From NCBI GenBank assembly GCA_046302135.1, contig JBKCIQ010000163.1, forward strand, positions 1-22,553: a DNA stretch of 22,553 nt. Reading direction: 5' to 3'. This DNA comes from AM-1111 sp046302135. GTDB lineage: Bacteria > Bacteroidota > Bacteroidia > B-17B0 > Aurantibacillaceae. A program made the translations under genes and the position numbers. This document shows positions 1-8,842 of the stretch, piece after piece (within the stretch, counting starts at the first letter, position 1; each line of letters starts with the position of its first letter). The notes under the pieces are model-generated. The model ran no database searches, had not been told where the DNA came from, and worked only from the letters and a program-made list of their open reading frames with translations.

Positions 1-221
1 TTTATTCCCTCTGCAATTTTTTCTCCGGGTATGGTGATTTTATCATCCGGATACAGTCCGCAAAGTTGTCGTATTGCTCCTGCATCAGTGAATTCTCTTC
101 CTGTAATCTTAACTTCCTGAATGGTGTATTCTCTTGGCTCATTAAAAAGTGAATCTTTCTGCGCCTTGATGACGAAAAAAAATGCAATGAAGAAAATGGT
201 GTAATTAAATTTATTAATCAT
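1..221 (-). CDS. bamA: BamA outer-membrane assembly factor, N-terminal part
   Basis: The first 73 codons of a gene that continues past the left edge. BamA is the Omp85-family barrel that folds and inserts outer-membrane proteins. The start of the translation is a typical signal peptide (MINKFNYTIFFIAFFFVIKA, then Q). It is followed by the beginning of a POTRA domain: YTIQEVKITGREF, then GAIRQLCGL, then IPGEKIAEGI. This matches the usual BamA pattern of an I-x-V-x-G strand, a GL turn and an IPG(E) motif before the first helix. The ATG overlaps the uppS stop codon (ATGA, 219-221 with 218-220), so the two genes are translationally coupled; uppS-bamA is a common order in Bacteroidota. The Cys in the POTRA helix region is not diagnostic. 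The call rests on a short segment plus conserved gene order. A different POTRA-containing Omp85 protein (TamA-like) is possible but less likely. Confidence 0.85.
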   Translation of the reverse strand, partial: MINKFNYTIFFIAFFFVIKAQKDSLFNEPREYTIQEVKITGREFTDAGAIRQLCGLYPDDKITIPGEKIAEGI

Positions 222-961
222 ACCGATACCTGCTCACTAGTTTTTCCAAATCTGCGTTCTCTTTGCTGGTAGCTTATTATAGCCTCATACAAGTCTTCTT
301 TTCTGAAGTCAGGCCAAAGTGTGTCAGTAAAATGAAATTCAGCATATGAAAGCTGCCAAAGAAGAAAATTGCTTACCCTTCTTTCACCACTGGTTCTTAT
401 CATGAGTTCCGGATCAGGAATACCTGCCGTACATAAGAATTCTTCTATGGTAGATGCATCAATTGACTCAGGATCTAATTCACCTGACTTTATTTTTCTG
501 CCAATTTCTTTGACTGAGTTTACTAACTCCCATTTACTACTATAGCTTAAGGCCAAAATTAAAGTCATTCTGGTATTGGCAGATGTTTTGTCTATAGCTT
601 CTTGTAATTCTTTCTTACAAGAGTCGGGAAGACTGTTTAAATCACCTATTGCCTTAAGCCTGATATTGTTATCATTTAAAGTTTTTGTTTCGTGATGTAT
701 TGTTCTCACTAACAATTCCATCAAAGCATCGACCTCCTCTTTTGGCCTATTCCAATTTTCTGTGCTAAATGCGTAAAGGGTAAGATATTCGATTCCAAGT
801 TCTGCTGCTGCTTCTGATGTTTCACGTACTGAGGTTACGCCATTGTGATGCCCGAAAATTCTCCGTTCCCCATGCATGCGAGCCCAACGTCCGTTACCAT
901 CCATTATAACTGCAATATGCTTCGGCAGTTTAGACTCATCTATTTGTGACCTAGAATTCAT
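218..961 (-). CDS. uppS: Isoprenyl transferase (undecaprenyl diphosphate synthase)
   Basis: A cis-prenyltransferase that extends farnesyl diphosphate with isopentenyl diphosphate to undecaprenyl diphosphate, the lipid carrier for peptidoglycan and surface glycans; it acts in the cytoplasm at the inner membrane. All family signatures are visible in the 247 residues: HIAVIMDGNGRWA near the N-terminus (catalytic Asp21), STENWNRP, a KWELVNS segment in place of the usual GRWEI, and DPELMIRTSGE followed by SNFLLWQ, with the metal-binding Glu in YAEFHF, then LWPDF. Length is normal for the family. The ATG at 959-961 lies just after a candidate promoter (971-999). The gene sits 109 bp downstream of the DUF6089 gene and overlaps bamA by 4 bp. 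This is a conserved envelope-biogenesis cluster. Nothing suggests the gene is defective. Confidence 0.97.
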   Translation of the reverse strand: MNSRSQIDESKLPKHIAVIMDGNGRWARMHGERRIFGHHNGVTSVRETSEAAAELGIEYLTLYAFSTENWNRPKEEVDALMELLVRTIHHETKTLNDNNIRLKAIGDLNSLPDSCKKELQEAIDKTSANTRMTLILALSYSSKWELVNSVKEIGRKIKSGELDPESIDASTIEEFLCTAGIPDPELMIRTSGERRVSNFLLWQLSYAEFHFTDTLWPDFRKEDLYEAIISYQQRERRFGKTSEQVSV

Positions 962-970
962 TATAGTTTG

Positions 971-999
971 CGAAATTACTTAAATTATATTCCATTCAA
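971..999 (-). promoter_or_regulatory. Candidate promoter of uppS-bamA
   Basis: On the minus strand a TTG (-33 element, 997-999) is followed after 18 bases by TAATTTCG (971-978), which is close to the Bacteroidota -7 box TAnnTTTG. The uppS ATG begins 9 bases after the box, which would give a leader of only a few bases. The 109-bp gap after the DUF6089 gene supports a separate promoter, but the region is AT-rich and the match is imperfect. Confidence 0.4.
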
Positions 1000-1070
1000 T
1001 AATGAAATTCAACTTATCCGCGGTTTAATTGGTTTAATTTTCAATTTATCAGTTAATTTTTTTTAAATAG

Positions 1071-1943
1071 CTATCTTGCGGTTACACATCTTTCTTTTCC
1101 ATGTAGCTGTATCGAAACCTGAAATCCAAAAAAATTATACCAATCTTTTATGTTTGGATTCCCTCTCTGGGAACCGTCGATATCAATTGCAGGGTCTTTA
1201 TCAAGTGATCTGTCTGACATGATGCCTGCGGTACCCCCTTTGTAGTAGCTCAAAATGGCTGTATTTACATATTGAGTACTCACATCATCCAAGTAATCGG
1301 TATATGTTTTCCTCATGCCCCATTCGAAGCTAAGTCCTACATTCTTTGAAACATTTAGCTTTGCACCAATCCCAAACGGAATAGTAAACTGAACCAGTTT
1401 GTATTTAGATGCGTCTTCACGTAAGGGTGTATCCTGACCCTCAGTACAGAGCGGCTGGAGGTCATAATATCGACCTTTGTATTCACCCATGGGGTTGTGT
1501 TTTAGCAACGCAAAGCCAAGGAAAATATATGGTGCAAAATATTTTTTTGGGTGACTTATCCTGTAATCCCAAAAATTAAATTCAGCAATACAACTTAATT
1601 CTTGTATTTTATTTTTAAAATTCAGATTCCTGCTTATTTGATCCACCTGATCACTCTGTGAATCATCACCCATAATTGAACCAAAATTTAAGCCGACACG
1701 ATAACTCAAGCGGTAATGTTGGTTGAAACGATAAAAAATTCCGAGGGCAGGCTGTGACATGTAAAAATGTTTAGAAGGGTTTAACTCGCCTAAGTAATAT
1801 GCGCCCCCTAGCATAAAGCCTGCATCATGACTGAATTTGTTCGGTGTTTTCGAGCCATTTTTCTTTTTTTTTGGTTTTCCAGCAAACAACGAAATTCCTA
1901 TCAGAAACAATAAAAAAGTAAATAAAATGTGCTTCTTTTCCAT
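1071..1943 (-). CDS. DUF6089 family outer-membrane beta-barrel protein
   Basis: A 290-residue protein with a signal peptide (MEKKHILFTFLLFLIGISLFA), a short Lys-rich stretch (GKPKKKKNGSK), and then alternating amphipathic segments typical of a small outer-membrane barrel. Examples are HDAGFMLGGAYYLGELNP, YRLSYRVGLNFGSIMGDD, YFAPYIFLGFALLKHNP, FTIPFGIGAKLNVSKNVGLSF, and the motif EWGMRKTYTDYLDDVS. These match the DUF6089 family, which in Bacteroidota commonly lies directly upstream of uppS and bamA, as here. Its molecular function is not established; the location suggests a role in the outer envelope. The start is set at the ATG at 1941-1943. The in-frame TTG 15 bases upstream is the end of a promoter -7 box and would add MAKFR before the signal peptide. 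The family assignment is from recalled family features and gene order, so moderately strong. Confidence 0.8.
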   Translation of the reverse strand: MEKKHILFTFLLFLIGISLFAGKPKKKKNGSKTPNKFSHDAGFMLGGAYYLGELNPSKHFYMSQPALGIFYRFNQHYRLSYRVGLNFGSIMGDDSQSDQVDQISRNLNFKNKIQELSCIAEFNFWDYRISHPKKYFAPYIFLGFALLKHNPMGEYKGRYYDLQPLCTEGQDTPLREDASKYKLVQFTIPFGIGAKLNVSKNVGLSFEWGMRKTYTDYLDDVSTQYVNTAILSYYKGGTAGIMSDRSLDKDPAIDIDGSQRGNPNIKDWYNFFGFQVSIQLHGKERCVTAR

Positions 1944-1955
1944 TCTAAACTTAGC

Positions 1956-1963
1956 CAAATATA
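1956..1963 (-). promoter_or_regulatory. Promoter -7 box of the DUF6089 gene
   Basis: The minus strand reads TATATTTG, a perfect TAnnTTTG -7 box, ending 12 bases before the ATG at 1943. Transcription would start about 5-7 bases downstream, leaving a leader of roughly 7 bases. No clear TTG is seen at the -33 position. The box shows that the in-frame TTG at 1956-1958 is a promoter base triplet and not the start codon. Confidence 0.6.
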
Positions 1964-2062
1964 GCTGATAACGAAGAAATTGCCTTAATATTTCATAAAT
2001 TAAGAGATAATTGATTTTAGATCTACTTAATTTAATGGTTTAATTTCTTTTCTATTTGATAA

Positions 2063-2083
2063 GAAAAAATTAAGCACTTAATT
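2063..2083 (-). terminator. Possible weak terminator after the M14 carboxypeptidase
   Basis: Just after the stop codon (2085-2087), the minus strand carries AATTAAG-TG-CTTAATT (2068-2083) followed by a run of T. The inverted repeat is perfect but nearly all A/T, so it would be a weak intrinsic terminator. It fits with the new promoter seen for the next gene. Confidence 0.35.
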
Positions 2084-2084
2084 A

Positions 2085-4454
2085 TCAGTGGTTTATTATG
2101 AAACTTTTGATGTTCTTTACCTTTTCTCCAGCTAAAAATTTAATCCAATAGAAGCCATTATTTAAAAATTTGATATCAATGGATAAATCCTCATTAATAC
2201 CTTGGTCTAGCAGTTTTTTCCCTGTGACATCAAAAATTTGAATATTTGAAATTCCATTTTTGTTGGAAATAAACAGTTTTTCAGAACTAGGATTAGGATA
2301 AACAATCAGGTCTGAATTTATAATTTCAGTGTTTATTCCTGCACTAATATTCACTACTTTTTCAATTAAAACGTCATCAAGATAAAATCCGTCATATGTT
2401 GAACCGTTGTCTGATTTAAATCTAAAACGTAGTTTCATATTTTGCCCGATAAAATCTGAGAGATTCATTTCTTCCGTTATCCATTGGGTTTGATAACCGT
2501 CAAAAAGAGGATTGTTGAGATTTTGATTGATTGTTCCAATTGTTGTGTAATTACCGCATAGGTTTGACCATGTCACACCATTATCCATGCTTCCCTGAAC
2601 CTCCAGATAGTCATACTGAGCTTCAATCATCCATTTTGCCTTGAATTCTAGTCTTGCCGCAATAGCATCTGTGAGATCGAAAGAATTTGTTGAGGTTATT
2701 ACCCTTGTTACACTATTAGAGTAATTACCAGTCGGACTTTCCGTAAGTGATCCACCAGCTGAAACGAACTGAGTTGTGTTTACTCCCCATGAAGTACTTG
2801 TCCACTGTGGAGAAACACTGCTACAATCGTCGCTGAAAGCAATTACAGGCAAACCAAAAATCCGATTAACCGTATCGAATTCAGAAAAGCTACCATTGCT
2901 GATTGCTATAACATAAGAAACAAGGTCTCCCGGTGAGGCATTATTCAAGGTAATATCAATGGAATCTTGGATTGTTGATAATAAAGAGGTGTTATTGAAT
3001 TGTTTAGGTTGGCCTGTAATAAGAATATTACTGCTTAGCGGGAGTATTGAAACAGTGAAGTTGCCTGGTTCCATTCCGAGTCTTGTGAATTCAAAGCGCG
3101 AATAAAAATTAATTGATGAAACAAATAAAGGATCAATACTTTTGGCTTTGGCATATTTACCGACCAATTTAGCCGCATACATATTTTGTGACATGGTATT
3201 TTGTGCAATAGGAATAATTCTATTGATTGCAGGCCAAAAGCCATCACTGGGTGCTCCGGCTTCAGGCGTAAAAGACATTACCTTCGAATGATTCATGGTG
3301 TCTGCGTATAACCAATCATCAATAGTTCCGTTTGCCGTATACCCCACGGTTTGATTAGCAGTGCCAAAAGCGAATCCGTTGCATTCTGTCATACAATTCC
3401 CGTATTGTACAAATTGTGCGCTGTCCGGAGTATAGGTGTTTGCAGCATATCCGTAAGGATAAATTAATACGTCACTGTAGGTGTGATTGTTAACAGCTAA
3501 ACGGAATTCATGTGTATTGACAAAGTTTTCCATTAATTGAGTTTCAGGTTCTGAATTGGCGGAAGGTCCGCGATAGGTATCAGAGCTGGTGTTTGGAGAT
3601 GATCCGAAATTATTCAAACCCCAGAAATATCCATAGTTCCTATTTAGGTCAACCCCGAAAGTTCCGTCTCCGTTAATTCTTCTGTTTTTACGCCACATTC
3701 CTCCTCCGTTAGGATTGGTTGAAAAATTGTATTCATAACCATCGGGATTAACAACAGGTACAAAATACAATTCAGTGTTATTAATCAAAGATTGAACAGC
3801 TGGGTCTGAATTGTAATTTTCCAGAATGTACCACATGAAATAAATTAATTGTGAAATTGATTCAGCTTCTCTGGCGTGATGCAACGAGTTGTATAAAATT
3901 TCCGGTTCATTTTCATCAACAGAAGGATTATCTGAGATTTTAATGTAGTAAATGGATCGCCCCTCGTGTGTTGTGCCGCTACCAATTGCTTGTCTTGCAG
4001 TTACAAATTGAGGAAATTTTGCGTGCATGCTGTCTAGATTTTCCATCACTTCCTGTAAAGTAAAGAAGCCGGCAAAAGAACCAAGCTGAAAATTCTGAGG
4101 TTGGGCCCAACCTTGGCAATCTCCTAGACAATCCTGGTTATTCAACGAAAAATTTTGAGATTTTTTTTCAATAAACTTGTTTTGCGTGGAATAGAAACTG
4201 CTCAAATCATCAACTAAAATTTCAACTTCAATACCTAAATTCAAAATCTGAGCAATTTCATTTGATTTAATCTCTGTAATAAGCCATGAATTTTCTTTCA
4301 GTTGACCGTGATCAATACAAATGCCGTTTGAGGCTATAATGCTTAATTGCTCTTTATCTGCATGAATTTTGACTCTCGAATACTTTTCCTGTTGAGAATA
4401 AACAAATGAAATAGCGAGTAATTGGATTAAGATTACTAATGTTTGTTTTTTCAT
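2085..4454 (-). CDS. Secreted M14 zinc carboxypeptidase with T9SS sorting domain
   Basis: A 789-residue exported metallopeptidase that would remove C-terminal residues from proteins or peptides outside the cell. The order is: signal peptide (1-20); propeptide-like region (about 21-110); M14 catalytic domain (about 125-430); a MAM/adhesin-like beta-sandwich (about 540-700); and a type A T9SS sorting domain (about 715-789, with VYPNPSSEKLFI and ending IKSFIINH). Catalytic features are intact: zinc ligands His193 and Glu196 in HHARE, His324 in NNHTYSD, substrate-binding Asn271-Arg272 in DLNRNYG, and general base Glu398 in TPEAG. The T9SS tail means export across the outer membrane and release or anchoring at the surface. 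The gene is 54 bp downstream of the histidine kinase but has its own promoter. Substrate specificity cannot be judged reliably from sequence alone. Confidence 0.93.
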   Translation of the reverse strand: MKKQTLVILIQLLAISFVYSQQEKYSRVKIHADKEQLSIIASNGICIDHGQLKENSWLITEIKSNEIAQILNLGIEVEILVDDLSSFYSTQNKFIEKKSQNFSLNNQDCLGDCQGWAQPQNFQLGSFAGFFTLQEVMENLDSMHAKFPQFVTARQAIGSGTTHEGRSIYYIKISDNPSVDENEPEILYNSLHHAREAESISQLIYFMWYILENYNSDPAVQSLINNTELYFVPVVNPDGYEYNFSTNPNGGGMWRKNRRINGDGTFGVDLNRNYGYFWGLNNFGSSPNTSSDTYRGPSANSEPETQLMENFVNTHEFRLAVNNHTYSDVLIYPYGYAANTYTPDSAQFVQYGNCMTECNGFAFGTANQTVGYTANGTIDDWLYADTMNHSKVMSFTPEAGAPSDGFWPAINRIIPIAQNTMSQNMYAAKLVGKYAKAKSIDPLFVSSINFYSRFEFTRLGMEPGNFTVSILPLSSNILITGQPKQFNNTSLLSTIQDSIDITLNNASPGDLVSYVIAISNGSFSEFDTVNRIFGLPVIAFSDDCSSVSPQWTSTSWGVNTTQFVSAGGSLTESPTGNYSNSVTRVITSTNSFDLTDAIAARLEFKAKWMIEAQYDYLEVQGSMDNGVTWSNLCGNYTTIGTINQNLNNPLFDGYQTQWITEEMNLSDFIGQNMKLRFRFKSDNGSTYDGFYLDDVLIEKVVNISAGINTEIINSDLIVYPNPSSEKLFISNKNGISNIQIFDVTGKKLLDQGINEDLSIDIKFLNNGFYWIKFLAGEKVKNIKSFIINH

Positions 4455-4467
4455 TAAAACGTTTTTA

Positions 4468-4497
4468 TAAAATTAAACAATGCTAAGTAATGAGCAA
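4468..4497 (-). promoter_or_regulatory. Promoter of the M14 carboxypeptidase gene
   Basis: On the minus strand TTG (4495-4497) is separated by 19 bases from TAATTTTA (4468-4475), which matches the -33/-7 spacing (17-23) and seven of eight positions of TAnnTTTG counting the free bases. The ATG at 4454 follows 13 bases after the box, so the leader is short and A-rich. The carboxypeptidase can therefore be expressed independently of mfd and the kinase. Confidence 0.6.
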
Positions 4498-4508
4498 ATT
4501 AATTGATT

Positions 4509-5462
4509 TCAATTGAGGTAAACTTTGAAAATACTCCCTTGTGGTGAGTTTTCATTAACTGTGATTTCCCAGTTACATTTTTCAACAATATATTTCACGA
4601 TAAAAAGCCCCAAACCTGTGCCTTTTGTGCTTCTGGTTTCCTCATTGCCGACCCTGTAGAATTTTTCAAAAATTTTTGATCTTTCATTCTGAGGAATTCC
4701 TTTGCCTCTATCGTAGACAGAAATAAATGCTCGGTAATTTTCTGTGCCGACTATAATTTTAATCTGATCTTCACTGTATTTAAGTGCATTCTCTGTAAGG
4801 TTAGTTAAGAGGGACGGTAAGGCAAGGTGTTTGTCAGCATTCACCCAGACTTCTTTCTCAACCTCAATTATTATTCTTTCGCTAGAAATATTATTTTCAA
4901 AAAAATCTAGCACATAATTACCGATATTGATTTTTTCCGGATAAAATTTCACTTCTGCATTTTCCATTCTTGATGCAACCAAAACATTTTCTATCATTTG
5001 GTTCAATCTGTCAGTCTCCAAAATGGACCCCTCTAAAATCAAGTGTTGTTTATCTTTTTCAAGATTTCTCTTCATTAAGGTTTGAAGATTTAATTTAATA
5101 GCCGCAAGAGGTGTTTTGAGCTCATGCGTAACGCTTAGCATGAAATTTTTTTGTTGTTGAATGATTTCGTTTTCTTTTTCAAAACTTCGTTTTACTCTGT
5201 AAATACCAAATATGAGAAGGGCGAGAAAAACACTTCCTTCGGTACCAATCATTATAATACGGCGATGCTGTTTGTTTTTTAATTCGCTAACTGCAATCTG
5301 ATAGGAAGCTTCATCAGAGTGTTTGTATCTTAAGATGCTTTGCTTTTGAACTGTTATTTCTGATGACATGCTGGACAATAAATAAGTCCACCAAACAAAT
5401 TGCAAGGCGATATAAGCGACCAAAATGTAAAATGGCAATAACGTTTTAGGCTTTCTTTGCAT
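4509..5462 (-). CDS. Membrane sensor histidine kinase (orphan)
   Basis: A 317-residue two-component sensor kinase that would autophosphorylate and pass phosphate to a response regulator. Two transmembrane segments (about 10-31 and 69-89) enclose a very small extracytoplasmic loop of about 38 residues with no recognised sensor domain. The HisKA segment holds the H-box SVTHELKTPLAAIKLNLQ, with phosphoacceptor His113. The ATPase domain has the N-box TNLTENALKYS (Asn225), G1 box DRGKGI, F-region KIFEKFYR and G2 box GTGLGLFIVKY, so it should be active. No response regulator lies next to it. The start codon at 5460-5462 lies inside the end of mfd (17-bp overlap), so translation is probably coupled to mfd. 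Signal and target are unknown. The short loop suggests sensing within the membrane or via a partner. Confidence 0.92.
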   Translation of the reverse strand: MQRKPKTLLPFYILVAYIALQFVWWTYLLSSMSSEITVQKQSILRYKHSDEASYQIAVSELKNKQHRRIIMIGTEGSVFLALLIFGIYRVKRSFEKENEIIQQQKNFMLSVTHELKTPLAAIKLNLQTLMKRNLEKDKQHLILEGSILETDRLNQMIENVLVASRMENAEVKFYPEKINIGNYVLDFFENNISSERIIIEVEKEVWVNADKHLALPSLLTNLTENALKYSEDQIKIIVGTENYRAFISVYDRGKGIPQNERSKIFEKFYRVGNEETRSTKGTGLGLFIVKYIVEKCNWEITVNENSPQGSIFKVYLN

Positions 5463-8400
5463 TTTTATTAAGTTGTTGGTTTATCAACTCGAACACATGC
5501 ATTGCGTTTGCAATATTTTCAATCCGCTCTATTACTAAAGAAAGTTTTCCACCCGATTCTTTTAAGTTGCAATAGTCTGGGTGCATTTGAATGTAGGTCA
5601 TTACCGCCTGAAATTTTGGTGAACTAAAATAGGGAGAGTCTGGTTTGCTGAGAAAATGCAGAATCATTTTTCTGTTCTTTAAAATGATTTTTTCAAATCC
5701 CGTATCCATTGCCTGCCATCTCAACCTAACAACATTTATTAATTCTCCAACTGTTTTAGGAATAGGTCCAAACCTATCTCTTAAATTGTTCTCAAATTGC
5801 ATTAAATCTTTTTCTTTCCTGATATCATCAAGGTCTCTGTAAAGGTTAAGTCGTTCTGTGATACTCTGCACATAATCATTTGGTATAAGTAATTCGAAGT
5901 CGGTTTCCAATGTGGTTTCTTTAACAAAAGATTTAGAAAAAACGCCTTTGTTTTGATCATCATCTTTTACACTTTCTTTGTACCAATCTTCTTCTCTAAG
6001 TTCATCCATAGCTTCACCCAAAATTTTCATGTAGGTTTCAAACCCCATATCATTAATGAAACCGCTTTGCTCACCGCCAAGCAGATTACCTGCTCCACGT
6101 ATGTCGAGATCTTTCATTGCAATATTGAAACCACTGCCAAGATCCGTAAATTCTGTGATTGCTTTCAAGCGCTTACGTGCATCGTTAGTAAGTATCAGCG
6201 TAGATGGGACGAAAAGGTAACAAAACGCTTTTTTATTGCTTCTTCCTACTCTCCCTCTCATTTGATGCAGGTCGCTTAAGCCAAAATTTTGAGCATCATT
6301 TATAATTATTGTGTTTGCGTTTGGAATATCAAGGCCAGATTCTACTATGGTTGTGCAAACAAGAACGTCATAATACCCGTCGATAAACGCGAGCATAATG
6401 TTCTCTAATTTTTCTCCTTCCATTTGTCCGTGGCCCATTGCCACTCGTGCCTCAGGAACTAATCTGTTTATCATTCCGGCAATTTCAGGTAGAGATTGCA
6501 CCTTATTATGAACAAAGAAAACCTGACCTCCACGCTTTAACTCAAAATGTATTGCGTCTCTTATCTGCTCTTCGTTAAAGGCCAGTAATTCTGTTTGGAT
6601 TGGATACCGGTTTGGAGGTGGAGTTGCAATTACAGATAAATCTCTTGCCCCCATTAATGAAAATTGTAATGTGCGCGGTATTGGAGTTGCAGTTAAAGTT
6701 AGCGTGTCAACTGTTTCCTTTAAAGTTTTCAATTTATCTTTTATGGCAACACCAAATTTTTGTTCTTCATCAATAATCAGCAAACCAAGGTCATTAAATT
6801 TAACTTCTTTACCGGCAAGTTTGTGTGTGCCTATGATTATGTCAACCTTACCTTCACTTAATTTTTTAAGTGTTTCTTTTTGATCTTTCGCTGATTTAAA
6901 GCGATTGAGATAATCAACCTTGCAAGGCATTCCTTTTAACCTCTCTGAAAATGTTTTGAAATGTTGCAGTGCCAAAATTGTTGTTGGAACCAGAACTGCA
7001 ACTTGTTTTGAATCGCATACAGCTTTAAATGCGGCTCTAATGGCCACCTCGGTTTTCCCGAAACCAACATCGCCACACACCAACCTATCCATCGGATAGC
7101 TTTTTTCCATATCCCGTTTTACATCTGCAGTACTTTTTTCCTGGTCAGGTGTGTCCTCATAAATAAATGATGCTTCCAGTTCATTCTGAAGATAATTATC
7201 AGGGGCAAATGCGTGGCCATCTAAAGATTTTCTTTTAGCGTACAGTTTAATGAGGTCAAAAGCAATTTCCTTAACCTTCTTTTTGGTTTTGTTTTTAAGA
7301 GTTTGCCAGTGTATGCTCCCTAACTTATCAATACGCGGAACATTACCCTCTTTCCCTGAATATTTAGAAACCCTATGGAGTGCATGAATACTTACCAGTA
7401 AAACATCATTGTCCTTATAAATTAATCTTATTGCTTCTTGTTCTCTTCCGTTTACAATCATTTTTTCCAGACCTGCAAATCGGCCAATACCATGGTCAAT
7501 GTGGGTTACAAAATCTCCCGGGTTTAGGTTTTGTATTTCTTTAAGTGTAAGAGTTTCTTTGCTTTTTGACGCACCTGATCTCAAATTATATTTGTGGTAT
7601 CTTTCAAAGATTTGATGATCTGTGTATGCGGCAATTTTCAATTCATGATCTATAAATCCTTCATGAATATTTAGCCATGCGGGTTCGAAAAGAGTAGTAA
7701 CATCACCCTGATATTTTTTTATAAGCCCAAGGTCTTGAAAAATTGACTGTATGCGTTCTGCTTGTTTCACCGATTCAGTAAGAAAATAATTTTTGTAACC
7801 GGATTTTTTATTTTCCACCAAATTTTGAAAAAGCAATTCAAAGTTTTTGTTGAATGAGGGTTGTACCGACTGATTGAATTTTATTGATTCATTGGTTTCC
7901 GAAGATGTTTTATTGAATTCGAAAGAACAAAATTTAGAAAATTCTTTTTTAGCTGTTTCAGATTTTAGAAATAAAACCTCAGGTTCCTTTTGAATAGTTT
8001 CTTTTAATAATGCATAGTCCTTTTCTGCTTTATAAAAATTTGTCTCACATTGGTAAAGAATTCTTTCTTCATCATCGAGCCAGATTATTGAGTCTTCGTG
8101 TAGGTAGGCGGTGAGTGGCTGTGCCGACTCGATCATTTGTTCATTTGTAATATCCGGTATTAGTGTAATGAAATTATAGTTTTTTAGTGAAAGTTGAGTT
8201 TCGGTATCAAAACTTCGTATAGATTCAATTTCATCACCAAAAAACTCAAGTCGGTATGGTTTTTCTGATGAAAAAGAATAGACATCCACTATACCACCTC
8301 TTATTGAAAACTGTCCAGGATCGAAAACAAAATCTACGCGGTTGAAATTGTTTTCAATTAAAAATTCAGAAATAAAATCCACTGAAATTTTTTCTCCCAC

Positions 8401-8829
8401 TTTAACTTCCAATGTATTTTTCGCCAATGTAAATTTTGAAACTACTTTCTCTGAAATTGCTTTGGCTGTAGTGATAATGATTCTTTTACCTAAATTTTTA
8501 CCCAGTAAGTTGAGCAATTCTGCTCTTTCCTGCACAGATGTATTTATGGTTTCTTCTGATTGGTATGGGTGTTTGGAGGACTCAGGAAAATAATGTGTCT
8601 GGTTTGATTTAAGAAGTGATTGCAACTCATTGAATAAATAAGCTGAATCTTCCTTGTCTGACAAGACAACCAAAAAAGTTCTTTGATTTCTTTTGAATAA
8701 ATCACATAAAATGAAAGCAAACGAGGATCCGCACAAACCTGAAATTTGTGTTTTCTTTTGGTAATTAAATTTTTCTTCAAGTGCCTTAACCTCAATTAAT
8801 TCACTAAAAATTTCAAAGGGTTGTATCAA
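5446..8829 (-). CDS. mfd: Transcription-repair coupling factor Mfd
   Basis: A DNA translocase that removes RNA polymerase stalled at DNA lesions and recruits UvrA for nucleotide excision repair. The 1127 residues fit the family. The N-terminal UvrB-like module has a degenerate P-loop (GLCGSSFAF, about 31-39). The RNA-polymerase-interacting domain begins near GDFVTHIDHGIGRFAGL (about 438-454). The helicase motifs follow: GDVGFGKTE (586-594), IIDEEQKFG (about 685-693), LTATPIPRTLQFSLMGARD, and MRGRVGRS. A TRCF C-terminal domain follows. The start is a TTG at 8827-8829, giving LIQPFEIF after conversion to Met. There is an in-frame stop (TAA) 42 bases upstream and no ATG, GTG or other TTG in between; the first in-frame ATG comes more than 200 codons downstream. 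A perfect -7 box lies only 5 bases upstream. The 3' end overlaps the kinase gene by 17 bp. Confidence 0.97.
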   Translation of the reverse strand: MIQPFEIFSELIEVKALEEKFNYQKKTQISGLCGSSFAFILCDLFKRNQRTFLVVLSDKEDSAYLFNELQSLLKSNQTHYFPESSKHPYQSEETINTSVQERAELLNLLGKNLGKRIIITTAKAISEKVVSKFTLAKNTLEVKVGEKISVDFISEFLIENNFNRVDFVFDPGQFSIRGGIVDVYSFSSEKPYRLEFFGDEIESIRSFDTETQLSLKNYNFITLIPDITNEQMIESAQPLTAYLHEDSIIWLDDEERILYQCETNFYKAEKDYALLKETIQKEPEVLFLKSETAKKEFSKFCSFEFNKTSSETNESIKFNQSVQPSFNKNFELLFQNLVENKKSGYKNYFLTESVKQAERIQSIFQDLGLIKKYQGDVTTLFEPAWLNIHEGFIDHELKIAAYTDHQIFERYHKYNLRSGASKSKETLTLKEIQNLNPGDFVTHIDHGIGRFAGLEKMIVNGREQEAIRLIYKDNDVLLVSIHALHRVSKYSGKEGNVPRIDKLGSIHWQTLKNKTKKKVKEIAFDLIKLYAKRKSLDGHAFAPDNYLQNELEASFIYEDTPDQEKSTADVKRDMEKSYPMDRLVCGDVGFGKTEVAIRAAFKAVCDSKQVAVLVPTTILALQHFKTFSERLKGMPCKVDYLNRFKSAKDQKETLKKLSEGKVDIIIGTHKLAGKEVKFNDLGLLIIDEEQKFGVAIKDKLKTLKETVDTLTLTATPIPRTLQFSLMGARDLSVIATPPPNRYPIQTELLAFNEEQIRDAIHFELKRGGQVFFVHNKVQSLPEIAGMINRLVPEARVAMGHGQMEGEKLENIMLAFIDGYYDVLVCTTIVESGLDIPNANTIIINDAQNFGLSDLHQMRGRVGRSNKKAFCYLFVPSTLILTNDARKRLKAITEFTDLGSGFNIAMKDLDIRGAGNLLGGEQSGFINDMGFETYMKILGEAMDELREEDWYKESVKDDDQNKGVFSKSFVKETTLETDFELLIPNDYVQSITERLNLYRDLDDIRKEKDLMQFENNLRDRFGPIPKTVGELINVVRLRWQAMDTGFEKIILKNRKMILHFLSKPDSPYFSSPKFQAVMTYIQMHPDYCNLKESGGKLSLVIERIENIANAMHVFELINQQLNKNAKKA

Positions 8830-8834
8830 TTCCG

Positions 8835-8842
8835 CAAAGTTA
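8835..8842 (-). promoter_or_regulatory. Promoter -7 box of mfd
   Basis: The minus strand reads TAACTTTG, a perfect TAnnTTTG box. The TTG start codon of mfd begins only 5 bases after it, so the predicted transcript would start at or next to the start codon. No TTG is seen 17-23 bases upstream. A promoter further upstream in the 132-bp divergent region is not excluded. Confidence 0.45.

Noticed and set aside
2..187. A 61-residue minus-strand reading frame at the left edge
   Set aside because: It is out of frame with the bamA start at 221, whose translation has a signal peptide and POTRA motif and is coupled to uppS by ATGA. The short frame is a shadow.
1022..1039. Tandem GGTTTAATT repeat, with a third copy at 2037-2045
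   Set aside because: Short and AT-rich, at gene ends, without a clear role; chance is likely.
5953..6279. A 108-residue plus-strand frame within mfd
   Set aside because: Antisense to conserved Mfd motifs and lacks any recognisable domain.
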